Positions 12,991-24,814 of a DNA stretch of 64,000 nucleotides are shown here, one piece after another. How positions within the stretch are numbered: the stretch's first letter is position 1; each line of letters opens with the position of its first letter. The translations under genes were made by a program, and so were the position numbers. The notes under the pieces are model-generated. The model did no database searches. It was not told the DNA's origin and worked only from the letters and a program-made list of their open reading frames with translations. Location of the stretch: positions 46,323,481-46,387,480 of the forward strand of contig CM039464.1 of assembly GCA_022414725.1 (NCBI GenBank), read 5' to 3'. The stretch comes from Microglena sp. YARC. Its lineage: Eukaryota; Chlorophyta; Chlorophyceae; Chlamydomonadales; Chlamydomonadaceae.

Positions 12991-13904
12991 TTGATTTGAT
13001 TTGTATATGTTACTTGCGAAGATGGCGAGCAGCCTTAAAGGCTGGAGCAATATTACCAAGTTCGAATTCAACGTACTGCAACAACATTTGTATGTGTGCC
13101 CTTCACTTCGAATTCCCATACTTGACTCCGTCAACCCGCGGACACATTAAAGGATTCAGTGGGGGGCAGGACATGTAATCATCGATTGTTTGGGGTCCAG
13201 TTCATTAATGCGTATTCGCTAAAGCCCCTTCTGCCATGGTTGGGAAATGGTTAGTTGTTTCCCCCTAGCAATTAATTTCACTGCTGAAGACAGCGCCAAA
13301 TTGCGTCAACTTGCTAGCTGGAAGCTTATATACCAAGGTCAATTCAATTCATGGTTGGGAAAGTCCATTGGGCCTATTTGGTTAACCCCTAGACTGTAAC
13401 AGCATGAAATTGCCGTTCATATTTAAGTCAAAGAAAGCTATTATTTAGGGTCGATGATTGAACCACTCGTTTTTATAGAACCGTAAAAGACTTCCAAAGA
13501 CTTCTTGGTGGCAATCTAAATAATGAACTCAGAAGTCCATCATCAATCATCCGCCTTGGCAGTGCTCGTAGGTCGTGGTAGACTTGAAATGTGAATCTTG
13601 GTTACATGGCTCCAACTTAGCAACTGGCTGCTCGCGTCTTTGGCAGTTCATGGTAGGACTGGTAGCTTTGAAATTAGGGTCTCGTCGTTTACTTGCGATT
13701 TGTTGGGGATTTTCATAAAAGGCTGCTCTTTATTTAGCCCCTTCTGATAATAGATCACGAATCTTGTTTTCGAGATTTGGCGAATCCCTAAAGCCTATTT
13801 GGCTACACCTGGACTTCTACAACTACACTCAGACTCTCTCTCTCTCTCTCGTCTCTTCCCCACTATATTGGCAGGTGTTACACAACTAGGTTGAGGTCTA
13901 GCCG

Positions 13905-13990
13905 AATAGATAAAGAAATACAGAAATACAACGCCTATTACAAAGGCGTGAGGTTGAGGGGGCCAGCCCGTTCGCGGTATGCACTGGGGG
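13905..13990 (-). repeat. LINE 3'-end relic, macrosatellite copy 3
   Basis: Hairpin plus AT-rich tail on the minus strand, as in the other units. Confidence 0.6.
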
Positions 13991-14269
13991 AATATCACCC
14001 AAGGTATAGCCAAATAGTAATTCAAGATACCTTCTTCCAGACAGATGTTGAACATAAAAAATCAACAAACTTGCCAGTTAGAAAATTAAAACCTTGATTT
14101 TGAAAATGAACTACAGTGAGCCATCTAGGTACGGAACTAGGGACCCAGGTTTGTGTAACAGCAACAAATAACTTTTTAGGGCTGAATCGCTTCACAATCG
14201 CGATGGGAACTCACAGATGTCAGGACCTCGAGGATAATCCGCTGGATTTTGGCCTGGCTGAGTTTTCTG

Positions 14270-15707
14270 ACCTCAACATCATGCAACCTATAGGGGCTAC
14301 CTCAACATCATGCAATCTGTAATGAGCTTCCTCAACATCATGCAACCTATAGGGGGCTACCTCCACATAATGCAACTATAGGGGCTATATCAAAATAATG
14401 CAACCTATATGGGCTTACCTCAACATCATCGCAACCTACAGGGCTAACCTCCACATCATGCAATCTATAGGGGCTACCTCAATATCATGCAACCTATAGG
14501 GCTATCCCCAACATAATGCAACTTAAAGGGGCTACCTCAATATAATGCAACCTATAGGGGCTACCTTGACACCATGCAACCTCAAGGGGCTACCTCAACA
14601 TCATGCAACCTCAAGGGGCTACCTCAACACCATGCAACCTACAGGGGCTACCTGACACCATGCAACCTATAGGGGCTACCCTCAACATCATGCAACCTAT
14701 AGGGGCTACCTCAACATTTTGCAACCTATAGGGGCTACCTCAATATAATGCAACCTATAAGGGCTACCTTGACACCATGCAACCTCAAGGGGCTACCTCA
14801 ACATCATGCAACCTCAAGGGGCTACCTCAACACCATGCAACCTACAGGGGCTACCTTGACACCATGCAACCTACAGGGCTACTCTTGACACATATAGGGG
14901 CTATATCAATTTCATCACCTCAAAGGGGCTACCTCAACATCATGCAACCTATAGGGGCTATACCATCAATCAAGGGCTTACTTCAACACCATGCAACGCT
15001 ACAGGGCTACCTTTGACACCATGCAACCTATAGGGGCTACCTCAACATCATGCAACCTATAGGGGCTACCTTAACATCATGCAAACCTATAGGGGCTAAC
15101 GCCCAACATCATGCAATCTGAATGAGCTTCCCCTCAATCATGCAAAACCTATAGGGGCTACCTCAACATCACACAACCTATAGGGGCTACCTCCAACATC
15201 ATGCAACCTATAGGGGCTTCATCAACACCATGCAACCTATAGGGCTACCTCAACATCATGCATCATATAGGGCTACCTCGACACCATGCAACCTAAAGAG
15301 GCTACCTCAACATCATGCAACCCTATAGGGTCTACCTCAACATCATACAACCTCAAGGGGCTACCTCATGCATGCATTCAACCACATCTTGCAATGCAAC
15401 CTCATCACCATGCAGATTCAGGGGGCTACCTTATAAATATGCAACTTTAAGGGCTACCTCATCTTCTTACATCTTCATCATGCATGCATCCTGAAAGGGC
15501 TACTTCATCTTGTATACCAACCCAATCATCATGCAACCTATAAGGGCTACTTCATCTTAGATGCAACCTCAATCAAGGATGCAACCTTCTCATCAATGCA
15601 CCTGAAAGGGCTACCTCATCTTGCATGCAACCCTCATCACCCTGCAAGGTGGAAGGGCTACTTCATCTTGTGTGCAACCTCATCAAGTATGAAACTCATC
15701 ATGCAGC
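14270..15707 (+). repeat. 29-bp minisatellite array, copy 3
   Basis: About 48 units. A higher-order pattern can be seen in which CTATAGGGG, CTCAAGGGG and CTACAGGGG units follow the same order as in copy 4. The array was therefore duplicated as part of the large unit and not amplified independently. Confidence 0.92.
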
Positions 15708-16548
15708 TCAGTACTTTTAGAAGTACAGTGCTCTCATCGAAGTTCCCACCCTCCAACATAAATAGGCGCAGGAAACGAAAGAAGGCGCGGGATGAAGGGT
15801 CGCAGACATAGTAACGAAGTTGGGCACCGCTCCCTAAAGCCTCATCGAATGTTGTATCGCTTCGTAGTAGTTTCTGGCCATCGAAGTAGCTAGGTCTGGC
15901 ATTGGAATAGGTAGGTCTGGCATCGAAGTTGGTATAACATCGAATTAGAAGGGAATGGAAGGGGCAGTTGGGGTTGCTTCGCCCAGCCGAGGTAGCTAAA
16001 GTTGTGCACTCAAGAGCAGTCTAAAGTCGAGAAGTTGCTTGGAGTTCAAAGAGGTTGCTCGCAGCATAAAGAAGTAGCTCGTTGAAGTAGCAGATGTTGG
16101 TGCTTGCTAGCCTGAAAAAATAAATCCCTGCGGGGCATCACACTTTCAGTCCCTACGGGACTGCTGAAGATCACTCTTCAGTCCCTATTATGTTGCGGTT
16201 TAGCCCCCCCCCCTGGTACAGGTCTAAAGTAGGGACTGAGCAACCTCTTTTCCCAGGGTGTACGCGAGCAACCTCTCCGAGCAACCTCGAGCAACCTCTT
16301 CGAGCAACCTCTTCCGTTCGAGCAACTTCTTGGAGCAACTTCTCCCAATCCAAGGCCACGCCATTTTCTCTAATTCCTCTTCTCTATTTCCTTCCTTTTT
16401 TCCTGTTAGTGTGTACTTTCCATCTCACGGCACCCGGCCAGTTTAACAAATAAATATCGCGTGCGATTCTTGGTGCGGCACCGTCGAGTTAGGCATCAAG
16501 CCACGCCGATGTGCGTTCTGTCTCTTTCTTTCTTTCTTTCTCTCTACC

Positions 16549-16689
16549 ATGAGCAAGGCTCTGAAACAGGCTCGCTTCATCCTGCGAGGGACACTGGTCG
16601 CGGACTTACAGTCGAGGGTCGATGCTCCTGTAGCTGGAAATGAGGCCCAGAATAAGAAGGCAGCTCCATGCAATTCAAGCACCTTCAGA
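16549..16689 (+). other. Exon-like ORF with good start context and donor, copy 3
   Basis: ACCATGAGC start after a CTTT tract; the product begins MSKALKQARFILRGTLVADL, and a GTGAGT donor follows at 16690. Comparing the three copies, most frame breaks are single-base indels private to one copy. The segment is present in every full unit. I do not recognise the protein and find no following exon, so it may be the first exon of a lost or satellite-embedded gene, or chance. Confidence 0.4.
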
Positions 16690-16985
16690 GTGAGTGTGGT
16701 GTGTGTGCGTGCATTGCATTTGCATGAGAGACCTTCCGGTGGTGTGAGTGTGTGTGTGCATGCATGACATGAGACCTTCAGGGGTGAGTGTGTGTGTGTG
16801 CATTGTATGAAACCTTCAGGGGTCAGTGTGTGAGTGTGTGTTCATGGCATGAGACCATTATGTGTGTTCGTGTGTGTGTGCATGGCATGAGACCTTCAAG
16901 TGTGTGTGTGTGTGTGTGTGTGCATGGTATGAGACCTTCATGTGTGTGCGTGTGTGTGTGTGTGTGTGCGTGCGCGTGTGCAGAA
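16690..16985 (+). repeat. TG-rich minisatellite, copy 3
   Basis: Seven or so 35-45 bp units of GT run plus CATGGCATGAGACCTTCA. Confidence 0.88.
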
Positions 16986-17116
16986 GCAGAAGCAAAAGTA
17001 GCAGTGTCACCAAGACAGGTACTAGCATCTGCAGCACCAGCAGTAGCAGTAGAATATATATAACCCTATTAACCCGCTTAGACGCTCGCTTTAACAAAAC
17101 CAAGCATGTGGCGCAA

Positions 17117-17205
17117 TACATACATAAATATATAGTACGCCTTGTTACGAGGCGTGTGGTTGAGGGGGCCAGCCCGTTTGCTTTCACTGGGGCCAACCAC
17201 CAAAA

Positions 17206-17239
<34 letters not shown>

Positions 17240-19345
17240 CTATCATCCCCCTGGGGGAGGATTGTGGGCGTGTTCCATGTGTCTTCTGCACGCGACAATG
17301 GACTGGAAGGAGAACAGGGGCATGGTGTGGAGTTTGGTGCAGAGCTTGAGGGCGCTACTTAGGAGATACCTAAGCGGGTGAGGTTGGGAAGTGCATTTGA
17401 TAGGTATGGTCCCTGTGGTAGCCGCAATGTTAACAAATGAGTATATAACTTAATATCCCTGGTTTTTTAGAGGCCTGTGCTAGGGTCTTGTGTTGATTCC
17501 CCTTTTCGCATATTTAACCAAATGGTTGGTGTCAGAGCAGTAGCCGACTTCAACTATGTGGAATGGGGGACATGAGGTGGGGATTGGAGCATGTTTTGTT
17601 GATCCGGGGTCAAGAGGAGGTCTGGTCTGAGTTTGTCCCAGGTGTGGGCCATGTTCGGGGGGGTCAGCCACAAGGGCGGCCTGTTCCCCAGTACCTCACT
17701 GGGGAGTCCTCCAGTTTGCCAGCGTCCATATACATAAGTTTCCCTCCTGTTCCCCTATCGGCCACTGCTTTTTTGTATTAATTGTACTGCAAGGTTGTGC
17801 CGATTAATATACATCTCAGTCAAGGTTGAGTGCTTGCAGCCCGCCAGCATGTGACTTGCCTCATCTTGGCATGTGTGACAAAGGGGGTAGGTTTCTGATG
17901 AGGGTGGGTGAAGGTTGCTACCATATGGCAGTGTTTTTCCATAGGTAATCCAGCTTCTTGTTCCATAGGCGGCCCCACCTAGGCTTATGGATTTGAATCT
18001 TCTGCCATCAGGGGACGGATGCCTGCTGCCAGAAGTAGTGGCTAGCTTGTGGAGGTGCTCAGGGATGCTATGGTCACACAGTGAGGCGTATATGCCATGC
18101 ATGTTGGTCCTCCCTGTGTGGATTTTGGTGTGTGTGTGTGTGGGGGGGGGGGTAGCCTTGACCCCCCTGGTGAGGTTGGGTGTTGCTATCCTGGGGGGCA
18201 GGGTGCCGTCAGCTGCCACCAGATGCAGGACAGATGGCCAGATATGGTCCATGTGAGCCACCTCTCCTATATTGTTAGGGACAGAGGTATTTTTAAGGAA
18301 GTGGGCGGCTTTCTTGGCCAGTTTATCTGCCTCCTGATTGCCATGGATACCTGCATGGGACCTCACCTTGGCCAGAGTGGTGGGGGAGCTACTAAGGACT
18401 CTGGCCAGGAGGTGTTTTCCAATGGCCTCAAGGATATGCTTGTGGGTAAGTTCCTCAACATAGTGGGGGTTATGGATAAGTCTCCGAATGAGATGGAGCC
18501 TACAAAGGCTATCAGTGTAGATGGTTACGGGGGTTGTTCGGGGTGTTCGTGCTAGGGCCTGGTGGATAGCGCATAGTTCTGCTATATTGTTGGTTCTGGT
18601 GATGTCAATACCCCCTGGGTTGATTGTAAAGCTTTGGCCCGACAATGGAGAGTATACCGCAGCCCCAAGGGGGGCCGGGCCCTCGGGCTGGGGATCTGGC
18701 TGCCATCGGTGTATAGCTGCTGGCCTACATGGGGGGGTGCTTTGGTAGTTGCAGGGGTAAGGTGTTGGGGAGTGTGTGTGTGTGTGGGTGGGTGGGTGGG
18801 GGGGGTGGGGGGGGGGGGGAAGTCCAAGGGGCATGTAGGATGAGTCGGAGAGCCTTGGTGGTGGGGGAAGGAGAGGTGGGCAGGGCCGATGGCAGGGTTG
18901 GGGGTGGTTGGGATGCTTTTGTGGAGAGGGATGACAGGCGGTGCAATAGCCTCATTCCATGCTTGGGAAAGGGGGTGGCCGGGCCGGGGCGGCCCAGGTT
19001 GGCGATGAGGAGGAGTTGGTGCCCCTTTGTCCTTGAAATGGTGGAGGTGATTTCCCCCCCCCAGTCCAGATGGACCGGTTTGGCAGATAATGAGGGCCCC
19101 GGCTGGGATGGTATCTAGGACCTGGACCCAGGGGTGGGTGGTGGGTGTTTCGTAGGCTGTGTGCTTTGTGTGTGGGACCAAGAGGAGGGTGCGGGTTGGG
19201 AGGAAGTGAGTTTTGGCTGCCTTGGCACTGGTGAGTGCCCATCTGACTGCCTTCTGGGCTTCCTTATTATCCTGCAGGGAGTGTATCACTGATGCTCCTG
19301 TCCATGGGTAAGAGTATGGGTCTGGGCTTGGGCTTGTTGATAATC
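17117..19345 (-). pseudogene. LINE 3' half with RNase H, CCHC and REL-like end (copy 3)
   Basis: Best-preserved LINE of the array. The longest open frame (18834-17755) has, in order: a Pro-rich linker; an RNase H domain (QSFTINPGGIDITRTNNIAE, IYTDSLCRLHLIRRL, KVRSHAGIHGNQEADKLAKK); a spacer; then a CCHC-like block (CHTCQDEASHMLAGCKH followed by INRHNLAVQLIQK). In another frame at 17560-17600 the motif HIVEVGYCSDTNHLVKYA follows. The latter two resemble the C-terminal zinc knuckle and restriction-like endonuclease of R2-type LINEs. RT and anything upstream are absent, so the copy is 5'-truncated near 19345. The 3' end carries a 34-base G run (17206-17239), a GCCTTGTTACGAGGC hairpin and a TTTATG-type tail. 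Confidence 0.82.
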
Positions 19346-20257
19346 ATGCTTTGATTTGATTTGTATATGTTACTGCCGAAGATGGCGAGCAGCCTTAAAG
19401 GCTGGAGCAATATTACCAAGTTCGAATTCACGTACTGCAACAACATTTGTATGTGTGCCCTTCACTTCGAATTCCCTCTTGACTCCGTCAACCCGCGGAC
19501 ACATTAGGATTCCAGTGGGGGGGCAGGACATGTAATCATCGATTGTTTGGGGTCCAGTTCATTAATGCGTATTCGCTAAAGCCCCTTCTGCCATGGTTGG
19601 GAAATGGTTAGTTGTTTCCCCCTAGCAATTAATTTCACTGCTGAAGACAGCGCCAAATTGCGTCAACTTGCTAGCTGGAGCTATATACCCAAGGTCAATT
19701 TCAATTCATGGTTGGGAAAGTCCATTGGGCCTATTTGGTTAACCCCCTAGACTGTAACAGCATGAATTGCCGTTCATATTTAAGTCAAAGAAAGCTATAT
19801 TTAGGGTCGATGATTGAACCACTCGTTTTTATAGAACCGTAAAAGACTTCCAAGACTTCTTGGTGGCAATCTAAATAATGAACTCAGAAGTCCATCATCA
19901 ATCATCCGCCTTGGCAGTGCTCGTAGGTCGTGGTAGAACTTGAATGTGAATCTTGGTTACATGGCTCCAACTAGCAACTTGGCTGCTCGGCGTCTTTGGC
20001 AGTTCATGGTAGGACTGGTAGCTTTGAAATTAGGGTCTCCGTCGTTTACTTGCGATTTGTTGGGGATTTTCATAAAAGGCTGCTCTTATTTAGCCCCTTC
20101 TGATAATAGATCACGAATCTTGTTTTCGAGATTTGGCGAATCCCTAAAGCCTATTTGGCTACACCTGGACTTCTACAACTACACTCAGACTCTCTCTCTC
20201 TCTCTCCCCCACTATATTGGCAGGTGTTACACAACTAGGTTGAGGTCTAGCCGAATA

Positions 20258-20338
20258 GATAAAGAAATACAGAAATACAACGCCTTATTACAAGGCGTGA
20301 GGTTGAGGGGGCCAGCCCGTTCGCATGCACTGGGGGAA
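20258..20338 (-). repeat. LINE 3'-end relic, macrosatellite copy 4
   Basis: Hairpin GCCTTATTACAAGGCG with the adjoining GAGGGGGCCAGCCCG block. On the minus strand it is followed by an AT-rich tail, like LINE 3' ends elsewhere in the window. Confidence 0.62.
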
Positions 20339-20606
20339 ATCACCCAAGGTATAGCCAAATAGTAATTCAAGATACCTTCTTCCAGACAGATGTTGAACAA
20401 AAAAATCAACAAACTTGCCAGTTAGAATTAAAACCTTGATTGAAAATGAAACTACAGTGAGCCATCTAGGTACGGAACTAGGGACCCAGGTTTGTGTAAC
20501 AGCAACAAATAACTTTTAGGGCTGAATCGCTTCACAATCGCGATGGGACTCACGATGTCAGGCCTCGAGGGATAATCCGCTGGATTTGGCCTGGCTGAGT
20601 TTCTGA

Positions 20607-22028
20607 CCTCAACATCATGCAACCTATAGGGGCTACCTCAACATCATGCAATCTGAATGAGCTTCCTCAACATCATGCAACCTATAGGGGCTACCTCCAC
20701 ATAATGCAACCTATAGGGGCTATATCAAAATAATGCAACCTATATGGGCTACCTCAACATCATGCAACCTACAGGGGCTACCTCCACATCATGCAATCTA
20801 TAGGGGCTACCTCAATATCATGCAACCTATAGGGGCTACCCCAACATAATGCAACTTATAGGGGCTACCTCAATATAATGCAACCTATAGGGGCTACCTT
20901 GACACCATGCAACCTCAAGGGGCTACCTCAACATCATGCAACCTCAAGGGGCTACCTCAACACCATGCAACCTACAGGGGCTACCTTGACACCATGCAAC
21001 CTATAGGGGCTACCTCAACATCATGCAACCTATAGGGGCTACCTCAACATTTTGCAACCTATAGGGGCTACCTCAATATAATGCAACCTATAGGGGCTAC
21101 CTTGACACCATGCAACCTCAAGGGGCTACCTCAACATCATGCAACCTCAAGGGGCTACCTCAACACCATGCAACCTACAGGGGCTACCTTGACACCATGC
21201 AACCTACAGGGGCTACCTTGACACATATAGGGGCTATATCAATTTCATGCAACCTCAAGGGGCTACCTCAACATCATGCAACCTATAGGGGCTACCTCAA
21301 TCCAAGGGGCTACTTCAACACCATGCAACCTACAGGGGCTACCTTGACACCATGCAACCTATAGGGGCTACCTCAACATCATGCAACCTATAGGGGCTAC
21401 CTTAACATCATGCAACCTATAGGGGCTACCCCAACATCATGCAATCTGAATGAGCTTCCTCCTCATCATGCAACCTATAGGGGCTACCTCAACATCACAC
21501 AACCTATAGGGGCTACCTCCACATCATGCAACCTATAGGGGCTTCATCAACACCATGCAACCTATAGGGGCTACCTCAACATCATGCATCATATAGGGGC
21601 TACCTCGACACCATGCAACCTAAAGAGGCTACCTCAACATCATGCAACCTATAGGGTCTACCTCAACATCATACAACCTCAAGGGGCTACCTCATCATGC
21701 ATTCAACCACATCTTGCATGCAACCTCATCACCATGCAGATTCAGGGGGCTACCTTATAAATATGCAACTTTAAGGGGCTACCTCATCTTTCTTACATCT
21801 TCATCATGCATGCATCCTGAAAGGGCTACTTCATCTTGTATACAACCCCATCATCATGCAACCTATAAGGGCTACTTCATCTTAGATGCAACCTCATCAA
21901 GGATGCAACCTTCTCATCATGCATCCTGAAAGGGCTACCTCATCTTGCATGCAACCTCATCACCCTGCAAGGTGGAAGGGCTACTTCATCTTGTGTGCAA
22001 CCTCATCAAGTATGAAACTCATCATGCA
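20607..22028 (+). repeat. 29-bp minisatellite array, copy 4
   Basis: About 48 units with an almost regular 29-bp period and the same internal variant order as copy 3. Confidence 0.94.
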
Positions 22029-22519
22029 GCTCAGTACTTTTAGAAGTACAGTGCTCTCATCGAAGTTCCACCCTCCAACATAATAGGCGCAGGAAACGAA
22101 AGAAGGCGCGGGATGAAGGGTCGCGACATAGTAACGAAGTTGGGCACCCTCCCTAAAGCCTCATCGAAGTTGTATCGCTTCGTAGTAGTTCTGGCATCGA
22201 AGTAGCTAGGTCTGGCATTGGAATAGGTAGGTCTGGCATCGAAGTTGGTATAACATCGAATTAGAAGGGAATGGAAGGGGCAGTTGGGGTTGCTTCGCCC
22301 AGCCGAGGTAGCTAAAGTTGTGCACTCAAGAGCAGTCTAAAGTCGAGAAGTTGCTTGGAGTTCAAAGAGGTTGCTCGCAGCATAAAGAAGTAGCTCGTTG
22401 AAGTAGCAGATGTTGGTGCTTGCTAGCCTGAAAAAATAAATCCCTGCGGGGCATCACACTTTCAGTCCCTACGGGACTGCTGAAGATCACTCTTCAGTCC
22501 CTATTATGTTGCGGTTTAG

Positions 22520-23438
22520 CCCCCCCCCCCCCCCCCCCCCCCCCCAACAACAACAACAACAGCAGCTTGATTCCAGCAAATCGAAACACAGCGTTGTAGG
22601 AATCAATGCGATGCCTTTCAGATTTACCCGAAGTGAGAGGTTAAGAGGAAATAGCATCCAGGCAGCATGTTGGGCGCTCCATTTCGCGAGCGGACCCGTC
22701 CCACCCCACCCACTCATACACCCAAGAATCGCTCGGTTCCTACAATGAAGACACATAGCTGCAGGAATAAATGCGTTGCCCATCACGCTGAAATGATAGG
22801 GTAGGGGGGAAAAGCAGGGAGCAGGTGTCAGTCAGAGCAACGGGACCAATCTGCACACAGCGTGAAATTCCTTGGCACTGATTCCGGCAGCGAGTAGAAG
22901 CAGCTGTCAGCCAGAGCTCCGGGAACAATCTGGATCAGCGCGAAATTGTTGGGCATTAATGCCGGCAGAGAGTAGAATGGCACGCAATCCCGCCATGGCA
23001 CATCATTGGCTACCATCAGCGCGCCCAGTTCGAGCTTTGTTCTTGTTGCGATTGACAACACCTGCTCGTGTGAGTGAGCAGAGCATCCAGTGTGATGGGG
23101 GCCAAGACATTGTCAGGTCGCGAAGCAAAGCAAAGCAAAGAGAGAACGGAGCGCAGAGGTAAAGGAGTAGGAGTAAGACAAATCCGCTGGTTCGAAGGAG
23201 AAGCGATTTTTTTGAAAATTGAGGGTTGAGGTGGAAATGTGCCAGATCAGCAGTCGACGATTGAGGCGAAAATGTTACAGATCAGCAGAAAATGCTTGCC
23301 AGATAAGCAGAACCATTGCCTGTTAAGCCCTGAGCCCCGGACGCACGGACGGACAACGCAACTTTAATAGTATATAGATAGATAGATAGATAGATAGATT
23401 AAAGTCGCATTGTCCCATGCGTCAAGTAAACCCAGCAT
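22520..23438 (+). repeat. Poly-C-headed dispersed repeat, copy A
   Basis: Begins with 26 C (22520-22545) and an AAC/AGC triplet stretch, then about 850 bp with an inverted homologue at 32533-34278. Shared landmarks are GCAGCTTGATTCC, GGAATCAATGCGATGCCTTT, TTTCGCGAGCGGACCC and GTGCCAGATCAGCA. It ends in AAGTAAACCCAGCATTA, interrupted there by the TIR element. Copy A also holds a private GATA-repeat insert flanked by ACTTTAAT/ATTAAAGT (about 23361-23406). No coding potential is seen. Confidence 0.8.
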
Positions 23439-23864
23439 TACTCTTCCTAGACATTGTCGTCAGCAGGTAGTTTAGGTTTAACCGACGCCACGCTGTGTGC
23501 CGACTCGCCATGCTGTATTGTAAGCGGGGTTCCCTGCGAAGGTGCTCACGAAGCCACTCACAATAACACAAGCCACTCATAATCACACAAGCTACTCACA
23601 AATCAAGCAATTCACGCCGACTTTCAAGGAAGCAAAACGCGCCGACAATCTATCAAGCCACTCACGATTCACCAGCAAGTCACGCTGTCTTATCTTTTCA
23701 CAAGTCCACAAAAAAGGGTCAAAAGTTGCCTTGCGCTTTGGGCCAGTGGTGGGAGTATACCCCCGAAATTATGGTTGCGCGACTTACGTCTAGCATTTGT
23801 ATTTTTGTGGGTCTCCATAGAAAGGTAGAAAGTTCAATCTGAAGCCTGCGAAACTGCGAAATAG

Positions 23865-24297
23865 TGTAACAGTTGTTTACATGCGTATCCTCACAAAACC
23901 ATAATCACTATTGAGGGACGCCTCCTAGAAGTGAAGCGTCATCGTTGACTAGTCAAGGTCAGTCCTATTGGCCGCCCGTTCAAGCGTCCGTTCCGCTTAT
24001 CAAGCATCTGTTCCGCTGTCATACTAGATCGTCCGATTTTTCTGATCAACATATCGGCCGTTCCAAGTGTCATCACATAGTTCGTGATACATCCATCGTC
24101 TTCTCACATCGACCGTTGCTGATGTGTTCCGTCAAACTGTTTAGTCAACAGTATAAATCGTTCTGGTCTGTGTCGGAGTTAAGACTTATCCTCCATAAGC
24201 ATTAACGTCCAAGCTACTAATTGTAGCCCGAGCTCATCCTCGGCACAGACAATCAAAACAGCGAGTCCACTGTTGAATCTCGTATTCACTCGTTACA
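23865..24297 (+). repeat. 5' LTR of miniature gypsy element
   Basis: 433 bp, TG...CA ends. A TATAAAT-like box (AGTATAAATCG) lies near 24150 and may be the promoter. Confidence 0.9.
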
Positions 24298-24479
24298 TTT
24301 GGTTTCGGAGCCAGGTTCGCCCACCTCCGGTTTGAGATGTGCACGTCCGGCCGAGCCGGCCCCCTTCTAACGAAGGTTTCCAACATGCGCCTGCCCGGGA
24401 TCGAACCCGCGTAGTACTGTCGAAGTTCCCAATTTTCGACCAGTCGACCCACTTGACCAAGCTCGAAACCAAATGTGGT

Positions 24480-24650
24480 GTATGAGGAAAACGTGTTGTC
24501 CGGTTGGGACCTTTCCCGGTCACACAGGTTTTTTCCAAAGGTGTCAATGCAAGGACCATTGCCGTTCGCCTTCAGTTACTGGAAAATTGGAAGATTCATA
24601 ACGTTTTTCATGTCTCAATTGTTTCGTTTCGTTGGTATACCCACACTTGG
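24480..24650 (+). pseudogene. Ty3/gypsy integrase C-terminal remnant
   Basis: Readable peptide GPFPVTQVF followed by AVRLQLLENWKIHNVFHVS. It matches the end of gypsy Pol, where the segment before the stop typically reads like KIHNVFHVSLL. No RT, protease or integrase core is left. This assigns the 1.38-kb LTR element to the gypsy superfamily. Confidence 0.8.
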
Positions 24651-24814
24651 CAAAAGGCTTCCACTCTTGCCAAGCACTCGTTGAAGACTATTGGGACAGT
24701 CTTCCCCTTGTAAAACAAGAAGACCGGTTTCGTTCAAAGTAGTTCGCGCCTACTTCCTGACATGTATTTGTCGAGTTCGCTTGTATTGGTGACACAAGCT
24801 AGATGGGGGGGAAA

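Larger units (their letters stand above)
1..22520. repeat. Macrosatellite: tandem array of ~6.4-kb units
   Basis: The same series of landmarks recurs from starts at 1, 7009, 13481 and 19837, each beginning CCGTAAA(A)GAC. Spacings are 7008 (including a 1000-N gap), 6472 and 6356 bases. The order inside a unit is: anonymous 420 bp; CT microsatellite; LINE 3'-end relic; 29-bp minisatellite; GAGCAACCT-rich segment; exon-like ORF; TG-rich minisatellite; minus-strand LINE 3' half; anonymous 500 bp. The fourth copy stops at the C-run at 22520. The array reaches the left window edge, so its full copy number is unknown. Copies differ mainly by single-base indels, and the right-hand copies look cleanest. 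Confidence 0.93.
19837..22520. repeat. Truncated fourth macrosatellite unit
   Basis: Cleanest copy of the left 2.7 kb of the unit. It ends inside TTTAGCCCC, exactly where the other copies read C8-9 then TGGTA. Here the C-run is 26 long and unrelated repeat DNA follows. Confidence 0.9.

Noticed and set aside
860..22030. CRISPR-like array in the 29-bp repeats
   Set aside because: Units abut directly with no unique spacers, and the context is a eukaryotic macrosatellite.
24234..24559. Minus-strand ORFs in the miniature gypsy element
   Set aside because: They overlap the tRNA-like segment and primer site; no protein family was recognised.
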